A stretch of 64,000 bases of DNA, taken from an uncultured Prevotella sp. (lineage in GTDB: Bacteria; Bacteroidota; Bacteroidia; Bacteroidales; Bacteroidaceae). How positions within the stretch are numbered: position 1 is the stretch's first letter; each line of letters starts with the position of its first letter. The translations under genes were made by a program, and so were the position numbers. This document shows, piece by piece, positions 25,647 through 38,460 of this stretch. The notes under the pieces are model-generated. The model did no database searches, was not told the DNA's origin, and saw only the letters and a list, made by a program, of their open reading frames with translations. The stretch covers positions 28,769-92,768 of the forward strand of contig CAMNPM010000004.1 of the NCBI GenBank assembly GCA_946548065.1, given 5' to 3'.

Positions 25647-28178
25647 TTATTTCTTCAGCAGGTTGGCAATGGTGGCGAACATGGTGCCGAGCGAGGCTGC
25701 ACTGGTGCCTATGCTCATCCATTCGGTGATGCCCAGTGTGCGTCCGCGGCGTTTGGTGGGTACTACTATCTGGCATCCTGGGGCAGGCTTGTGCTTGCGG
25801 TCGGCACGGGCCACCATACCGTTCATGTAAATAATGATGGTCTGGCTCTTCTTGGCTGTCGAGGTGGTGCCGCCTGCCAGGTCGATGTAGTAGTCGGTGT
25901 TCTTTCCTTCCTTAAAGTATACGGTGTTGGGATAGAGCACCTCTCCGTTGATTTTCACCGTGCCGTCATAGCGTGGCACTACGATGCGGTCGCCTTCGCG
26001 CAGGATTGGGTCGTCTTCGCTGCCGGGGTTCTTCATGGCTTTGTCCAGCTCGATGCCTACAGGGTAGTTGGCGTTGGTCATCAGCTTCTTCACGTCGATG
26101 GAGTCTTTGCCCGAGTTGCGCTGAGCGGTGCGCAGCACAGTCTCCATCATGTCGCGCTCTTCAGGGGTCATCAGTCGCAGCAGCTTGGCACCTTCGGGGT
26201 AGGCACGCTTGGTCAGTCCGCCTGCCAGCTTGATGACCTCGCTCAGCCGCTGTCCTTTGTTGGCCAGAGCATAGGTGCCTTCAAACTGAACTTCGCCCTC
26301 TACGATTACATTCTGCTGCTCGGTATAGTTGGGCGAGCGGCGCACGTACACCTCGTCGAAGGGCTGCAGCCGGAACTCGGGCTGCTCGGCTATCGAGAAG
26401 TCGGAGGTCAGCCGGAAGCTAAAGGTCTGTGCTATCTGGTCTTCAGCTTCGGTGGCCAGGGGGTTGGTGATGCGTCGGGCCACGTCGACCTTTACCAGCG
26501 AGGCCGCCTCTGTGGGACCGCCAGCCTGCAGGATAAGGTCTTCCACGGTCTCGTTCTCAGCAAAGCGATAGACGCCGGGGTAGAGCACCTCACCGCTGAT
26601 GGTCACTGTCTTCTGCTCGTTGCGCTCCTCGCGGCTGGCTATGTATATCACGTCTTCGTTTCTCAAAGGCACATCGGGTGCGGTGCCTTCCAGAATGCCG
26701 CTAATGTCTACGCTCTGCACCTCCAGTGTGCGGTCGGCTCGCATGCGGTGCATCACGGCATGCTGGCCGATGGCTTCCTCGGTCAGTCCGTCGGCAGCTT
26801 CAACCAATGCCTTGACGGTGCTGATGTTGCCGCCCACCTGATACATACCAGGACGGAACACGGCACCCTTGATTTCCACCATGTTCTGATAGCGGGTCAG
26901 TGTGGAGTCTACGCTCACCGAGTCTTCATCCATCAGTCGGAAACTGTTCAGGTCGAATTCGCCCACGCTGAACACAGAGTATTGTTGTCCTGCCTTTCGA
27001 TTGATGCGGACGGCTTTCCGATAAGCGTCGCCCGTGAATCCGCCGGCATAGCGAATCAGCGTGGCGGCACTCTCCGAAGTCTTCATTTCGTAGAACATAG
27101 GGCGCTTCACCTTGCCCGTGATGTTCACCAGCGCCTCGTAGGGCGACACGGTGATGACATCGTTGTCCTGCAGCCGTACGTCGCCTGTCAGCTTGCCGTT
27201 CAGCAGGAAGTCATAGACATCCACGTTGCTTAGCAGTCTGCCCTGTCGGTATACCTTCACGTTGCGCAGCGTACCAATCTCGTTCGGGCCGCCCGCCATG
27301 TAGAGGGCATTGTATACGGTGGCGAAAGCCGACATGGTATAGGTGCCTGGTACCTTCACCTCGCCCATCACGCTGACGGTGATGGTGCGCGTCTGACCCA
27401 GTGTCAGTTCAATCTTCGACCCCTGGAAGCGCGGACCCAGCACCTGGCGCAGACGAGCCTTGGCCTGGCTCACCGACAGTCCTCCCAGCTGCACCACGCC
27501 GATGGCCTCGATGGTGATGGTGCCGTCGGGCGAGATAGTCTCAGTGATGCTCTCCTGCGAGGCCCCCCAGATGTCTATGTTCACGGCATCGCCCGGACCC
27601 AGACGGTAGTTCTGGGGTGTGGCCAGGTTCATCGAGCTCTCGAAAGTAAGGTTTTTGTTGTTGAACACGTCGTGTCCGAAGATTTTGCGCTTCTCCGGCT
27701 TCTCGTCTTCCAGGTAGTATTTCAGCGAGTCGGGCATCATAAAGTCCATCGCCTCGTCCATCTCCACAAAGTCGGGATCGTCTTCGTCATAGGTGTGGCG
27801 CACCTGCTGGTTTTGCTTCTTGGTGTCTTTCACGCGATATTGAGAAGCTTTCTGGCGGTCGCTCTTCTTCTGTTCCTCGCGTAGCTCTCCGTTCTGCTGG
27901 CGCATGCGCGTCTTCACCTCCTTCGAACCCGCCGTGATGTCGTCGGCTCCCAGCGCTCCGTTCTTCATCTGCTTCTGGTACTTCTTCTGTATGCGGCGTA
28001 TCTGCTCGATGGTCACACCGCGCTGCATCAACTGCGTCACTATCTTCTGGCGCGACACGCCCTGGGCATTCTGCTCTATCACATAGTCCATCACCTGATT
28101 GTCTGTCATGCCTGACTGAGCCCAGCCCGACAAAGCCGACAGCATCGCAAAGAGTAGTGTGATTGTTATCTTTTTCAT
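25647..28178 (-). CDS. Polysaccharide export outer membrane protein (Wza-like, multiple SLBB domains)
   Basis: Signal peptide MKKITITLLFAMLSALSGWAQ; YRLGPGDAVNIDIWGASQESITETISPDGTITIEAIG; repeated SLBB motifs. Confidence 0.9.
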   Translation of the reverse strand: MKKITITLLFAMLSALSGWAQSGMTDNQVMDYVIEQNAQGVSRQKIVTQLMQRGVTIEQIRRIQKKYQKQMKNGALGADDITAGSKEVKTRMRQQNGELREEQKKSDRQKASQYRVKDTKKQNQQVRHTYDEDDPDFVEMDEAMDFMMPDSLKYYLEDEKPEKRKIFGHDVFNNKNLTFESSMNLATPQNYRLGPGDAVNIDIWGASQESITETISPDGTITIEAIGVVQLGGLSVSQAKARLRQVLGPRFQGSKIELTLGQTRTITVSVMGEVKVPGTYTMSAFATVYNALYMAGGPNEIGTLRNVKVYRQGRLLSNVDVYDFLLNGKLTGDVRLQDNDVITVSPYEALVNITGKVKRPMFYEMKTSESAATLIRYAGGFTGDAYRKAVRINRKAGQQYSVFSVGEFDLNSFRLMDEDSVSVDSTLTRYQNMVEIKGAVFRPGMYQVGGNISTVKALVEAADGLTEEAIGQHAVMHRMRADRTLEVQSVDISGILEGTAPDVPLRNEDVIYIASREERNEQKTVTISGEVLYPGVYRFAENETVEDLILQAGGPTEAASLVKVDVARRITNPLATEAEDQIAQTFSFRLTSDFSIAEQPEFRLQPFDEVYVRRSPNYTEQQNVIVEGEVQFEGTYALANKGQRLSEVIKLAGGLTKRAYPEGAKLLRLMTPEERDMMETVLRTAQRNSGKDSIDVKKLMTNANYPVGIELDKAMKNPGSEDDPILREGDRIVVPRYDGTVKINGEVLYPNTVYFKEGKNTDYYIDLAGGTTSTAKKSQTIIIYMNGMVARADRKHKPAPGCQIVVPTKRRGRTLGITEWMSIGTSAASLGTMFATIANLLKK

Positions 28179-28233
28179 AAATCTATCGTATACATTATTT
28201 AATAAATAACACCCTTGGGGGTGAAATATTGCG

Positions 28234-28241
28234 CAAATATA
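28234..28241 (-). promoter_or_regulatory. -7 element TATATTTG for Wza-like gene
   Basis: CAAATATA on + strand, ~56 nt before ATG. Confidence 0.5.
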
Positions 28242-28284
28242 AATAAAAAAAGCGAAAAACACTTGCTTTCTTGGAAAAAATTCG

Positions 28285-28292
28285 TAACTTTG
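28285..28292 (+). promoter_or_regulatory. -7 element TAACTTTG for ssrA
   Basis: TAACTTTG 28 nt upstream of mature tmRNA 5' end. Confidence 0.6.
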
Positions 28293-28320
28293 CAGCGATT
28301 TCGTACGGAATCTCACACTT

Positions 28321-28717
28321 GGGGTTGACTGGATTTGACAGCAAGACGAGATGGTACGTAAGCATGCGGAGCGACGGCTGTAGGCTCCATAATCTCTTCG
28401 GTCGAACAATTAATTGGCGAAAACAAGTACGCTCTCGCTGCCTAATCGAAGTACAGTAGATTACTGGCTTTATCCTCTTACAAGGTAGGAGGACGAGACA
28501 TCGCTCCAAGGATGTGGTTCCGAATCTGAGGGTTCAGCGGTGCAGGTAAATCGGAAATAGCCAAAGGGGTGCTCCGACCCTTCGGTGAAGCTTTAGGAGA
28601 TAAGGCTGCAGTTGGTGGCTTGGGTCTTGCTGCAGCACGAAAACGAAGGCCAAGATAAGCATGTAGAAAGCGTATGGTTTCCTTGTTTGGACGAGGGTTC
28701 GACTCCCTCCAGCTCCA
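28321..28717 (+). ncRNA. ssrA: tmRNA (ssrA)
   Basis: 5' GGGGUUGACUGGAUUUGACAGC; tag GGC GAA AAC AAG TAC GCT CTC GCT GCC TAA (GENKYALAA) at 28416-28445; 3' T-arm GAGGGTTCGACTCCCTCCAGCTCCA; CCA not encoded. Confidence 0.97.
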
Positions 28718-28736
28718 CTAGCGTCCCGCTTACGCA

Positions 28737-28770
28737 GAGTTCTCACTCTTGTGAGAGCTCTTTTTGTTTT
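28737..28770 (+). terminator. Rho-independent terminator after ssrA
   Basis: GAGTTTCTCAC-TCTT-GTGAGAGCTC followed by TTTTTGTTTTT. Confidence 0.75.
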
Positions 28771-28932
28771 TAAATCAAGAAAACACGAGCAGGGAAGGAA
28801 TATTTGCAAAATTATTTGGTGAAATAAAATTAAAGTCGTACATTTGCAGTCTGAAATATAATTATGATTATATGGTGTTGTAATAATGGCCTGCGAGGGC
28901 TGTATGGTGAAGCGTAGAAGAAAGAAGAGCTT

Positions 28933-30921
28933 ATGGGTAAACTCATTGACAGAATACTGAATTGGTATTTTAAGAGGGATTCGCTGCCCTATTGGTGCAT
29001 TATAATACTCGACAGTCTGTTGCTATTTATGTCGGGATTCTTTGTCTATTGGGTATTCCACAAAACTAATATACTGGTGGAGATGCGCTTTGAGGTGCTC
29101 TACACCATGCTAATCTATGTGGCCTTTGGATGGGTGGGTTTCCGCCTCTTCCATACCTATTCGGGCATCGTGCGCTACAGCTCGTTTGTTGACCTGATGC
29201 ATGTGGCCTATGGCAGTTCGGTATCGATGGTGCTGGCACTGGTCTACTCGCTGTTGATGGAGCATCAGGGACTGACCCTCCTGACGGCACTCTCGCAGAC
29301 TGAGACGGTGTTGACTTTTACCGTAGCTACGCTGCTGATGTGGGCAGAGCGCATCCTGGTGAAGACGCTCTACGATATTTCGTTCATGAACAGTCGTGCC
29401 AAGCGGGTGCTCATCTACGGTGCAATGTCGGGTGGCATCGGGCTGGCCAAGAACATCAATACCCAGCGGCCGCGGCGTTTCTCGCTGCAAGGCTTTATCT
29501 CTCATGACAACCGCGCCCGCCACCTGCTGCTTATGGGCCGCAAGGTGTATAACATCGATGACGACCTTGCCGGTATCATCGACCGTGAACGCATTGAGGC
29601 TATTCTGGTATCTCCCTTGCGCAACCGCGACTTTCAGCGCAATCAGGAGCTTCAGGACATGCTGATTGGCAAGGGCATCAAGATATACATGGCTGAGAGT
29701 GCCAAAGAGTGGAAGGAGGATGAGGACGACTTCGAGCATGTCAGCATGAAAGAAGTGTCGGTGGAAGACCTGCTGCCGCGCGACGAAATCAAGGTAGACA
29801 TGGACTCTGTGGGTAGCGAGCTCACCGGTAAGCGCATACTCATCACGGGTTCGGCCGGGTCGATAGGCTCAGAGATGGTGCGCCAGGTGGCCGTCTACAA
29901 ACCTGCTGCGATGATGCTCATCGATCAGGCCGAGACACCACAGCACGACATACGGCTGATGATGGCCAAGGACTTCCCCGATATCCCGGCCGAGACGGTG
30001 GTGACGAGCATCAGCCGTCAGCGCCGCATGGAGAAAGTGTTCAGCACGTTCCGTCCTGACTATGTGTTTCATGCTGCTGCCTACAAGCACGTGCCGATGA
30101 TGGAGAACAATCCATCGGAGGCGGTCATCAATAATATACATGGTACGAAGATTATAGCTGACATGTCGGTGAAATATGGTGTGAAGAAATTCGTTATGGT
30201 GTCGACCGACAAGGCTGTCAATCCCACCAATGTCATGGGATGTTCGAAGCGCATCTGCGAGATTTACGTCCAGTCGCTGGATAAAGCCGTGAAGGAGCGT
30301 CGCATTGGCGGGTTCCTTGACAAGCTCGGTAATCTGGCCAGCTTTGTCACCGCTTCACAGATGGCAAGTCCTACCGCTCGGACTCAGTTTGTGACTACAC
30401 GCTTCGGCAATGTATTGGGGTCGAACGGTAGTGTGATACCCCTGTTCCAAGAGCAGATTAAGCGAGGCGGTCCTGTGACGGTGACCCATCCTGACATCAT
30501 CCGCTTCTTCATGCTCATTCCCGAGGCTTGTAAACTGGTGCTGGAGGCTGGCACTAAAGGACACGGAGGCGAGATTTTCGTCTTCGACATGGGCAAGCCC
30601 GTGAAGATAGCCGACCTGGCCAGGCGCATGATTCAGCTGTCGGGTGCCAAGAATGTGGAGATCAAGTTTACTGGTCTGCGTGCCGGAGAAAAACTCTATG
30701 AGGAAGTGCTCAACGAGTTGGAGGGTACCAAGCCCTCGTTCCATGAGAAGATACGTATTGCCGAGGTGCGCGAGTACGATTATGCGAAGGTGAACAAGGA
30801 TATAGAAGAACTGATAGAGATAGCCAAGCATTACGATGATATGGCTACCGTGAAGAAGATGAAGGATATAGTGCCAGAATACAAGAGCAACAACTCTATC
30901 TATGAGCAGTTGGACAAATAA
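28933..30921 (+). CDS. Membrane nucleoside-diphosphate sugar 4,6-dehydratase (CapD/FlaA1 type)
   Basis: 662 aa; N-terminal TMs; GKRILITGSAGSIGSEMVRQV; VSTDKAVNPTNVMGCSKR; TTRFGNVLGSNGSVIPLF. Confidence 0.92.
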   Translation: MGKLIDRILNWYFKRDSLPYWCIIILDSLLLFMSGFFVYWVFHKTNILVEMRFEVLYTMLIYVAFGWVGFRLFHTYSGIVRYSSFVDLMHVAYGSSVSMVLALVYSLLMEHQGLTLLTALSQTETVLTFTVATLLMWAERILVKTLYDISFMNSRAKRVLIYGAMSGGIGLAKNINTQRPRRFSLQGFISHDNRARHLLLMGRKVYNIDDDLAGIIDRERIEAILVSPLRNRDFQRNQELQDMLIGKGIKIYMAESAKEWKEDEDDFEHVSMKEVSVEDLLPRDEIKVDMDSVGSELTGKRILITGSAGSIGSEMVRQVAVYKPAAMMLIDQAETPQHDIRLMMAKDFPDIPAETVVTSISRQRRMEKVFSTFRPDYVFHAAAYKHVPMMENNPSEAVINNIHGTKIIADMSVKYGVKKFVMVSTDKAVNPTNVMGCSKRICEIYVQSLDKAVKERRIGGFLDKLGNLASFVTASQMASPTARTQFVTTRFGNVLGSNGSVIPLFQEQIKRGGPVTVTHPDIIRFFMLIPEACKLVLEAGTKGHGGEIFVFDMGKPVKIADLARRMIQLSGAKNVEIKFTGLRAGEKLYEEVLNELEGTKPSFHEKIRIAEVREYDYAKVNKDIEELIEIAKHYDDMATVKKMKDIVPEYKSNNSIYEQLDK

Positions 30922-31004
30922 GTGTGCGGATGATTGATACCGTCAAGCACTAAAGGCGGCTACTGCTGGTCAGCCAAAGGGACATAAAGAAAAAGGGCTC
31001 TCAC

Positions 31005-33868
<2,864 letters not shown>

Positions 33869-33872
<4 letters not shown>

Positions 33873-34576
33873 TGCTCACCTCCTGTTCCGTTGCTGGTTT
33901 TGTTGAAGTCGCGTATCAAGTTGACATCGCGCCGGATGTTGTATTCTATCCCGTCAGCACCACGTGCTTTCACCACGACGAAGTAGACACCGTCCTTGAC
34001 TGGTGAACCGTTGTAGGTGCCGTCCCAGCCTGTACTGATGTCGGTCCATTCAAAGAGCTTGTGGCCCCAGCGGTTAAAGATATAGGCATGGAAACTGACA
34101 ATACTCCTGTAGTGATCGCTGCTTTCCGGATTGCATACCCCCTTGGCTGCATATATATCATTGGTGCCGTCGCCATTGGGCGAGAAGGCGTTGGGCATTT
34201 CCAGATGGCTCTCGCTGATGGTGATATTGATACTGCCCTCGTCCACCACCTCGTCGCCCTCCTTGACCAGTAGCGTCACAATGGTCACTCCAGACTGCGT
34301 GAAGTCGAACTCCGGACTCTCTTCGTAGCGCGTTACCTCACTGATGCTTCCTGCTGACTGATGCTGGAAGTGCCACTCGATGATGGAGCCTGAAGCAAAC
34401 AACGAAGTGTCGAACTCGAAACGTACATGCAGGGGAGCCTCTTCAGTGAAACCGTCGGTAGTAGTCACTGGCTGCCCTTTGCTGTCTGTATAGATGGCGG
34501 TGATGTCAATGGTGGCAAAGCTGCACAGAGGTATCAACAAAACCGCGAAAAGACTATAAAATCTGCTTTTTTTCAT
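33869..34576 (-). CDS. Secreted protein with gliding-motility-associated (CHU_C / T9SS type B) C-terminal domain
   Basis: LEMPNAFSPNGDGTNDIYAAKG..FHAYIFNRWGHKLFEWTDISTGWDGTYNGSPVKDGVYFVVV; ATGA overlap with uvrA start. Confidence 0.85.
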
Positions 34577-34673
34577 CTTGATGTGTGATAATTTGTGCAA
34601 AATTACGGAAAAAAGTAGAACTTCCGCATCTTTTTTTGTAATTTTGTAGCGCAAAAGAGAAAAAAGTAAGATT

Positions 34674-36059
34674 ATGAGACATACCTTAAAGCGTTTTCTG
34701 CTGTTTGCTGTCGTTTCGTTTGTAGCTGAGACACTGGCAGCACAGCAGATTTTCAAGGACCTTCACGAAGTAAAGCGCAAGGAGACCCTCTTCGGCATTG
34801 CCCGCGACAACGGCTTGACAGTGCAGGAACTGTTGGATGCGAATCCGGAAATGAACACACCGGGCTATGAACTAAAAAAAGGAACCATCATCAAAATACC
34901 CTTTCCGAAGGGGCAACAGGTGCAGCGCATACAAGAAAACTATGCGCCGGCTACGGGGGCGGCGACTCCCTCAGGGCAGCGGACAGCAGCTACGGATATG
35001 CGCCAGCGCGCCATCCGCCTTGGGGTGATGCTGCCGTTGCACAATATCAATGGCGACGGTAAGCGCATGGTAGAGTACTACCGAGGTGTGCTGATGGCAT
35101 GCGACAGCTTGCGAGCCAATGGCATTTCGGTAGATGTACGGGCGTGGAACGTACACGAAGACGCTGATGTCCAACAGGTGCTGCGCGACCCGCAAGCTGC
35201 CAACCGCGACTTGATTATCGGACCGCTCTATACCAAGCAGGTGAAACTCCTGGGCGACTTTGCCAAGGCTCAGGGCATCAGGGTGCTCATTCCCTTCAGC
35301 ATCAACTCGACCGAGGTGTTTAACAACGGCAGCTTGTTTCAGGTCTATCAGAGTTCGACCCGACTGAATGAAGCCTATATCCATCATTTCTTTGAGCGCT
35401 TCAGAAACTATCATCCCATCATCGTCGACTGCAACGATACGACAAGTACCAAGGGTAGTTTCACTACCGCCCTGCGAAGAAAACTGGAACAGGAGGGTAT
35501 TGTCTACTCGATTACCAACCTGAGGTCGAGCGAGGCGATGTTCCAGAAATGCTTCTCGACGACGAAGACCAACATCGTCATCCTGAATACCAGCCGTTCG
35601 GCCGACCTGAATGTGGCCTTTGCTAAGCTCAACGGACTCTTGATGACTGCACCCGGTGTGAAGATTTCTATGTTCGGATATACCGAATGGCTGCAGTACA
35701 CGCGCTCGCATCTGGAGAATTTCTATAAATTCGATGTCTACGTGCCTTCCACCTATTTCATGAATCCGCTGGCACTGAACATTCAGCGCTTCAGTCAGAA
35801 ATATCGCAGGAACTTCCATCAAGATATGCAACCCTATCCGCAGCGCTTCGCTGTAACGGGCTTCGACCAGACGTATTTCTTCATCAAGGGACTCCATCTG
35901 TATGGCAACCGATTCACGGGCGCATCGGGGATGGTGGGATATTCGCCATTGCAGACACCCCTGCACTTCGAACGCATTGGAAACGGAGGCATGCAGAACA
36001 GGGCTTTGCTCTTTGTACACTATATGCCAACGCATAAGATAGAAACCATTAAATTTTGA
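34674..36059 (+). CDS. LysM domain plus periplasmic-binding-protein-like domain protein
   Basis: LHEVKRKETLFGIARDNGLTVQELLDANPEM LysM; then LGVMLPLHNINGDGKRMVEYYRGVLMA. Confidence 0.8.
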   Translation: MRHTLKRFLLFAVVSFVAETLAAQQIFKDLHEVKRKETLFGIARDNGLTVQELLDANPEMNTPGYELKKGTIIKIPFPKGQQVQRIQENYAPATGAATPSGQRTAATDMRQRAIRLGVMLPLHNINGDGKRMVEYYRGVLMACDSLRANGISVDVRAWNVHEDADVQQVLRDPQAANRDLIIGPLYTKQVKLLGDFAKAQGIRVLIPFSINSTEVFNNGSLFQVYQSSTRLNEAYIHHFFERFRNYHPIIVDCNDTTSTKGSFTTALRRKLEQEGIVYSITNLRSSEAMFQKCFSTTKTNIVILNTSRSADLNVAFAKLNGLLMTAPGVKISMFGYTEWLQYTRSHLENFYKFDVYVPSTYFMNPLALNIQRFSQKYRRNFHQDMQPYPQRFAVTGFDQTYFFIKGLHLYGNRFTGASGMVGYSPLQTPLHFERIGNGGMQNRALLFVHYMPTHKIETIKF

Positions 36060-36886
36060 ACCACGATATGACGGCTTACTTTATATATAAGGTTGCAATG
36101 CAGAGGAAGTGTCTTCTGCTTTTCGGCTTGTTATCCCTTTTACCCTTAGCCTCGAAGGCCCAGGTGGGCCAGTATCGTAACGACCTTGCCGTGGGTGTCA
36201 ATGGCGGATACCTGCTCAACAAGATTTCGTTCACCCCAGAGGTTCCGCAGGATATGATGGGCGGTATGACAGCCGGTCTGACCGTTCGCTATACCTGTGA
36301 GAAGTATTTCAGTAGTATCTGTGCCATCACGGCAGAAGTGAACTATGCGCAGATGGGTTGGAAGGAGAGTATCCTTGATATGGACAACCAACCGGTGATT
36401 AACAACGACACTGGGGTTGCTGAAGAGTATAGTCGTCGGGTCACTTACATCCAGGTACCGCTGATGGCCCGGCTGGGATGGGGGCGGGAACGGAAGGGTT
36501 TTCAGGCTTTCGTTCAGGTAGGACCACAGCTGGGATTCTACCTCAGCGAATCGACCAACTGCAACTTTGATATTGACCATCCCAATATTAACGACCGCGC
36601 GTCGCACATCTCCGGACCCACCATCGGTGACAATGTCTTTTCCAATATGTACCATTTGCCCGTAGAGAAAAAGTTCGACTATGGTATCATAGGCGGTGCC
36701 GGACTGGAGTACTCGCATCCCAAGGTAGGACACTTCCTGTTGGAAGCCCGCTACTATTTCGGACTGGGTAATATCTATGGCAACACGAAGCAGGACTATT
36801 TTGGCAAGTCGAACAATGGAGCCATCGTCATCAAAATGAGCTATCTGTTTGATGTAATCAAAACGAAAAACCCTAAAATAAAATAA
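36056..36886 (+). CDS. PorT-family outer membrane beta-barrel protein
   Basis: Signal MQRKCLLLFGLLSLLPLASKAQ; VGVNGGYLLNKISFTPEVPQ beta-barrel pattern; start may be 36068 or 36098. Confidence 0.7.
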   Translation: MNHDMTAYFIYKVAMQRKCLLLFGLLSLLPLASKAQVGQYRNDLAVGVNGGYLLNKISFTPEVPQDMMGGMTAGLTVRYTCEKYFSSICAITAEVNYAQMGWKESILDMDNQPVINNDTGVAEEYSRRVTYIQVPLMARLGWGRERKGFQAFVQVGPQLGFYLSESTNCNFDIDHPNINDRASHISGPTIGDNVFSNMYHLPVEKKFDYGIIGGAGLEYSHPKVGHFLLEARYYFGLGNIYGNTKQDYFGKSNNGAIVIKMSYLFDVIKTKNPKIK

Positions 36887-36889
36887 GTT

Positions 36890-38434
36890 ATGTTTGAAGG
36901 ACAACCGAAAGGACTATTTGCGTTGGCACTGGCCAACACGGGCGAGCGCTTCGGCTACTATACCATGCTGGCCGTCTTCGCCTTGTTTCTGAGAGCTAAC
37001 TATGGATTGTCACCTGCTCTGGCGGGTACTATCTATAGTGCGTTCCTCATGTTTGTGTATTTCTTCCCACTGTTTGGCGGCATGTTGGCCGACAAGTTCG
37101 GATTCGGGCGTATGGTCACTACTGGCATCATCATCATGTTTGCCGGCTATCTGCTGCTGAGTATTCCTCTTGGCGGCGATTCCTTTGCGCTTATCGTGAT
37201 GCTGGCTGCACTGCTGCTCATAGGTTTTGGAACGGGACTCTTCAAGGGAAACCTGCAAGTGATGGTGGGCGACCTTTATAATGATGCCCAATATTCTGAC
37301 AAGCGTGATGCCGGATTCTCTATCTTCTATATGGCTATCAACATCGGTGCACTCTTTGCACCCACTGCTGCCATCAAAATCAAGGAGTATGCCGAGGTGT
37401 CACTGGGCTATTCGAGCAACGATGCCTATCACTTCTCGTTTGCGGTAGCTTGTGCTTCACTGATACTGTCGATTGCTATCTACTACCTGTTCCGTGCTAC
37501 TTTCCGTCACGTAGAAGGAAATAAGGGCAGAGTCAATGCGGCAGCAGGCAGTCAGGCAGAAAAAGCTGCCGAGCCAGAACTCTCGAAGGAAGAGACCAAG
37601 CAACGCATCGTAGCATTGTGTCTTGTCTTTGCAGTGGTCATCTTCTTCTGGATGGCATTCCATCAGAACGGATTATCGCTCACCTACTTTGCCGACGAGT
37701 TTACCGCCCAGTCAGCGCAGGGGCTGCAGGCTATGTGCTTCGATGTATGGAACCTGGTGGCGGTCATCTTCATCGTCTATGCCTTGTTCTCGTTGTTCCA
37801 GTCGAAGACGGGCAAAGGTAAGGCTATTTCTGCATTTGTCATCGCTATGGCAGTGTGCTTCCTCTGCCTACAGTATGACGCAGAGGGGACGGTGAGTGTT
37901 TCTGCTCCTATCTTCCAGCAGTTCAACCCCTTCTATGTGGTGGCACTAACACCTGTTTCGATGGCAATCTTCGGCTCCTTGGCAGCCAAGGGTAAGGAAC
38001 CTTCCGCTCCGCGAAAGATTGCCTACGGTATGATTGTCGCTGCTGTGGCTTATGCCCTGATGGCATTCGGCTCGATGGGGCTTCCCATGCCCACCACCGA
38101 GATAGGTGCTGATGGCAATCCCACTGCTGTCCACATGGCTGACGTGACACCCAATCTGCTCATCAGTGTCTATCTGGTGCTGACCTTTGGCGAGCTATTG
38201 CTGTCGCCTATGGGTATCTCGTTCGTGTCAAAGGTGGCACCTCCAAAATATAAAGGTATGATGATGGGAGGCTGGTTTGTGGCTACTGCCATCGGCAACC
38301 AGCTTGTCGTCGTGGGCGGACTGCTTTGGGGTGCCGTACCCCTGTGGCTCTGTTGGAGCGTATTCATGGCTGTATGCCTTGTTGCTGCTGTCTTCATGTT
38401 TGTCATGATGAAGCGTCTGGAGAAGGTCTGTTGA
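36890..38434 (+). CDS. POT/PTR-family peptide MFS transporter
   Basis: GLFALALANTGERFGYYTMLAVFALFLRANYGLS; GTGLFKGNLQVMVGDLY. Confidence 0.9.
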   Translation: MFEGQPKGLFALALANTGERFGYYTMLAVFALFLRANYGLSPALAGTIYSAFLMFVYFFPLFGGMLADKFGFGRMVTTGIIIMFAGYLLLSIPLGGDSFALIVMLAALLLIGFGTGLFKGNLQVMVGDLYNDAQYSDKRDAGFSIFYMAINIGALFAPTAAIKIKEYAEVSLGYSSNDAYHFSFAVACASLILSIAIYYLFRATFRHVEGNKGRVNAAAGSQAEKAAEPELSKEETKQRIVALCLVFAVVIFFWMAFHQNGLSLTYFADEFTAQSAQGLQAMCFDVWNLVAVIFIVYALFSLFQSKTGKGKAISAFVIAMAVCFLCLQYDAEGTVSVSAPIFQQFNPFYVVALTPVSMAIFGSLAAKGKEPSAPRKIAYGMIVAAVAYALMAFGSMGLPMPTTEIGADGNPTAVHMADVTPNLLISVYLVLTFGELLLSPMGISFVSKVAPPKYKGMMMGGWFVATAIGNQLVVVGGLLWGAVPLWLCWSVFMAVCLVAAVFMFVMMKRLEKVC

Positions 38435-38460
38435 TAATGGACTATTAAAATAATGAGAAA

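Noticed and set aside
25620-27233. 537-aa + strand ORF
   Set aside because: Shadow of the Wza-like SLBB gene on the minus strand; no recognisable domains.
28179-28320. Invertible promoter controlling the polysaccharide locus
   Set aside because: Only a small CACCC..GGGTG leader hairpin is present; no inverted repeats flank the TATATTTG element and no adjacent invertase gene is seen.
28195-28809. Small ORFs across the ssrA region
   Set aside because: They overlap the tmRNA and its terminator; the RNA call explains the sequence.
34971-36035. 354-aa minus-strand ORF
   Set aside because: Antisense to the LysM/PBP-like gene.
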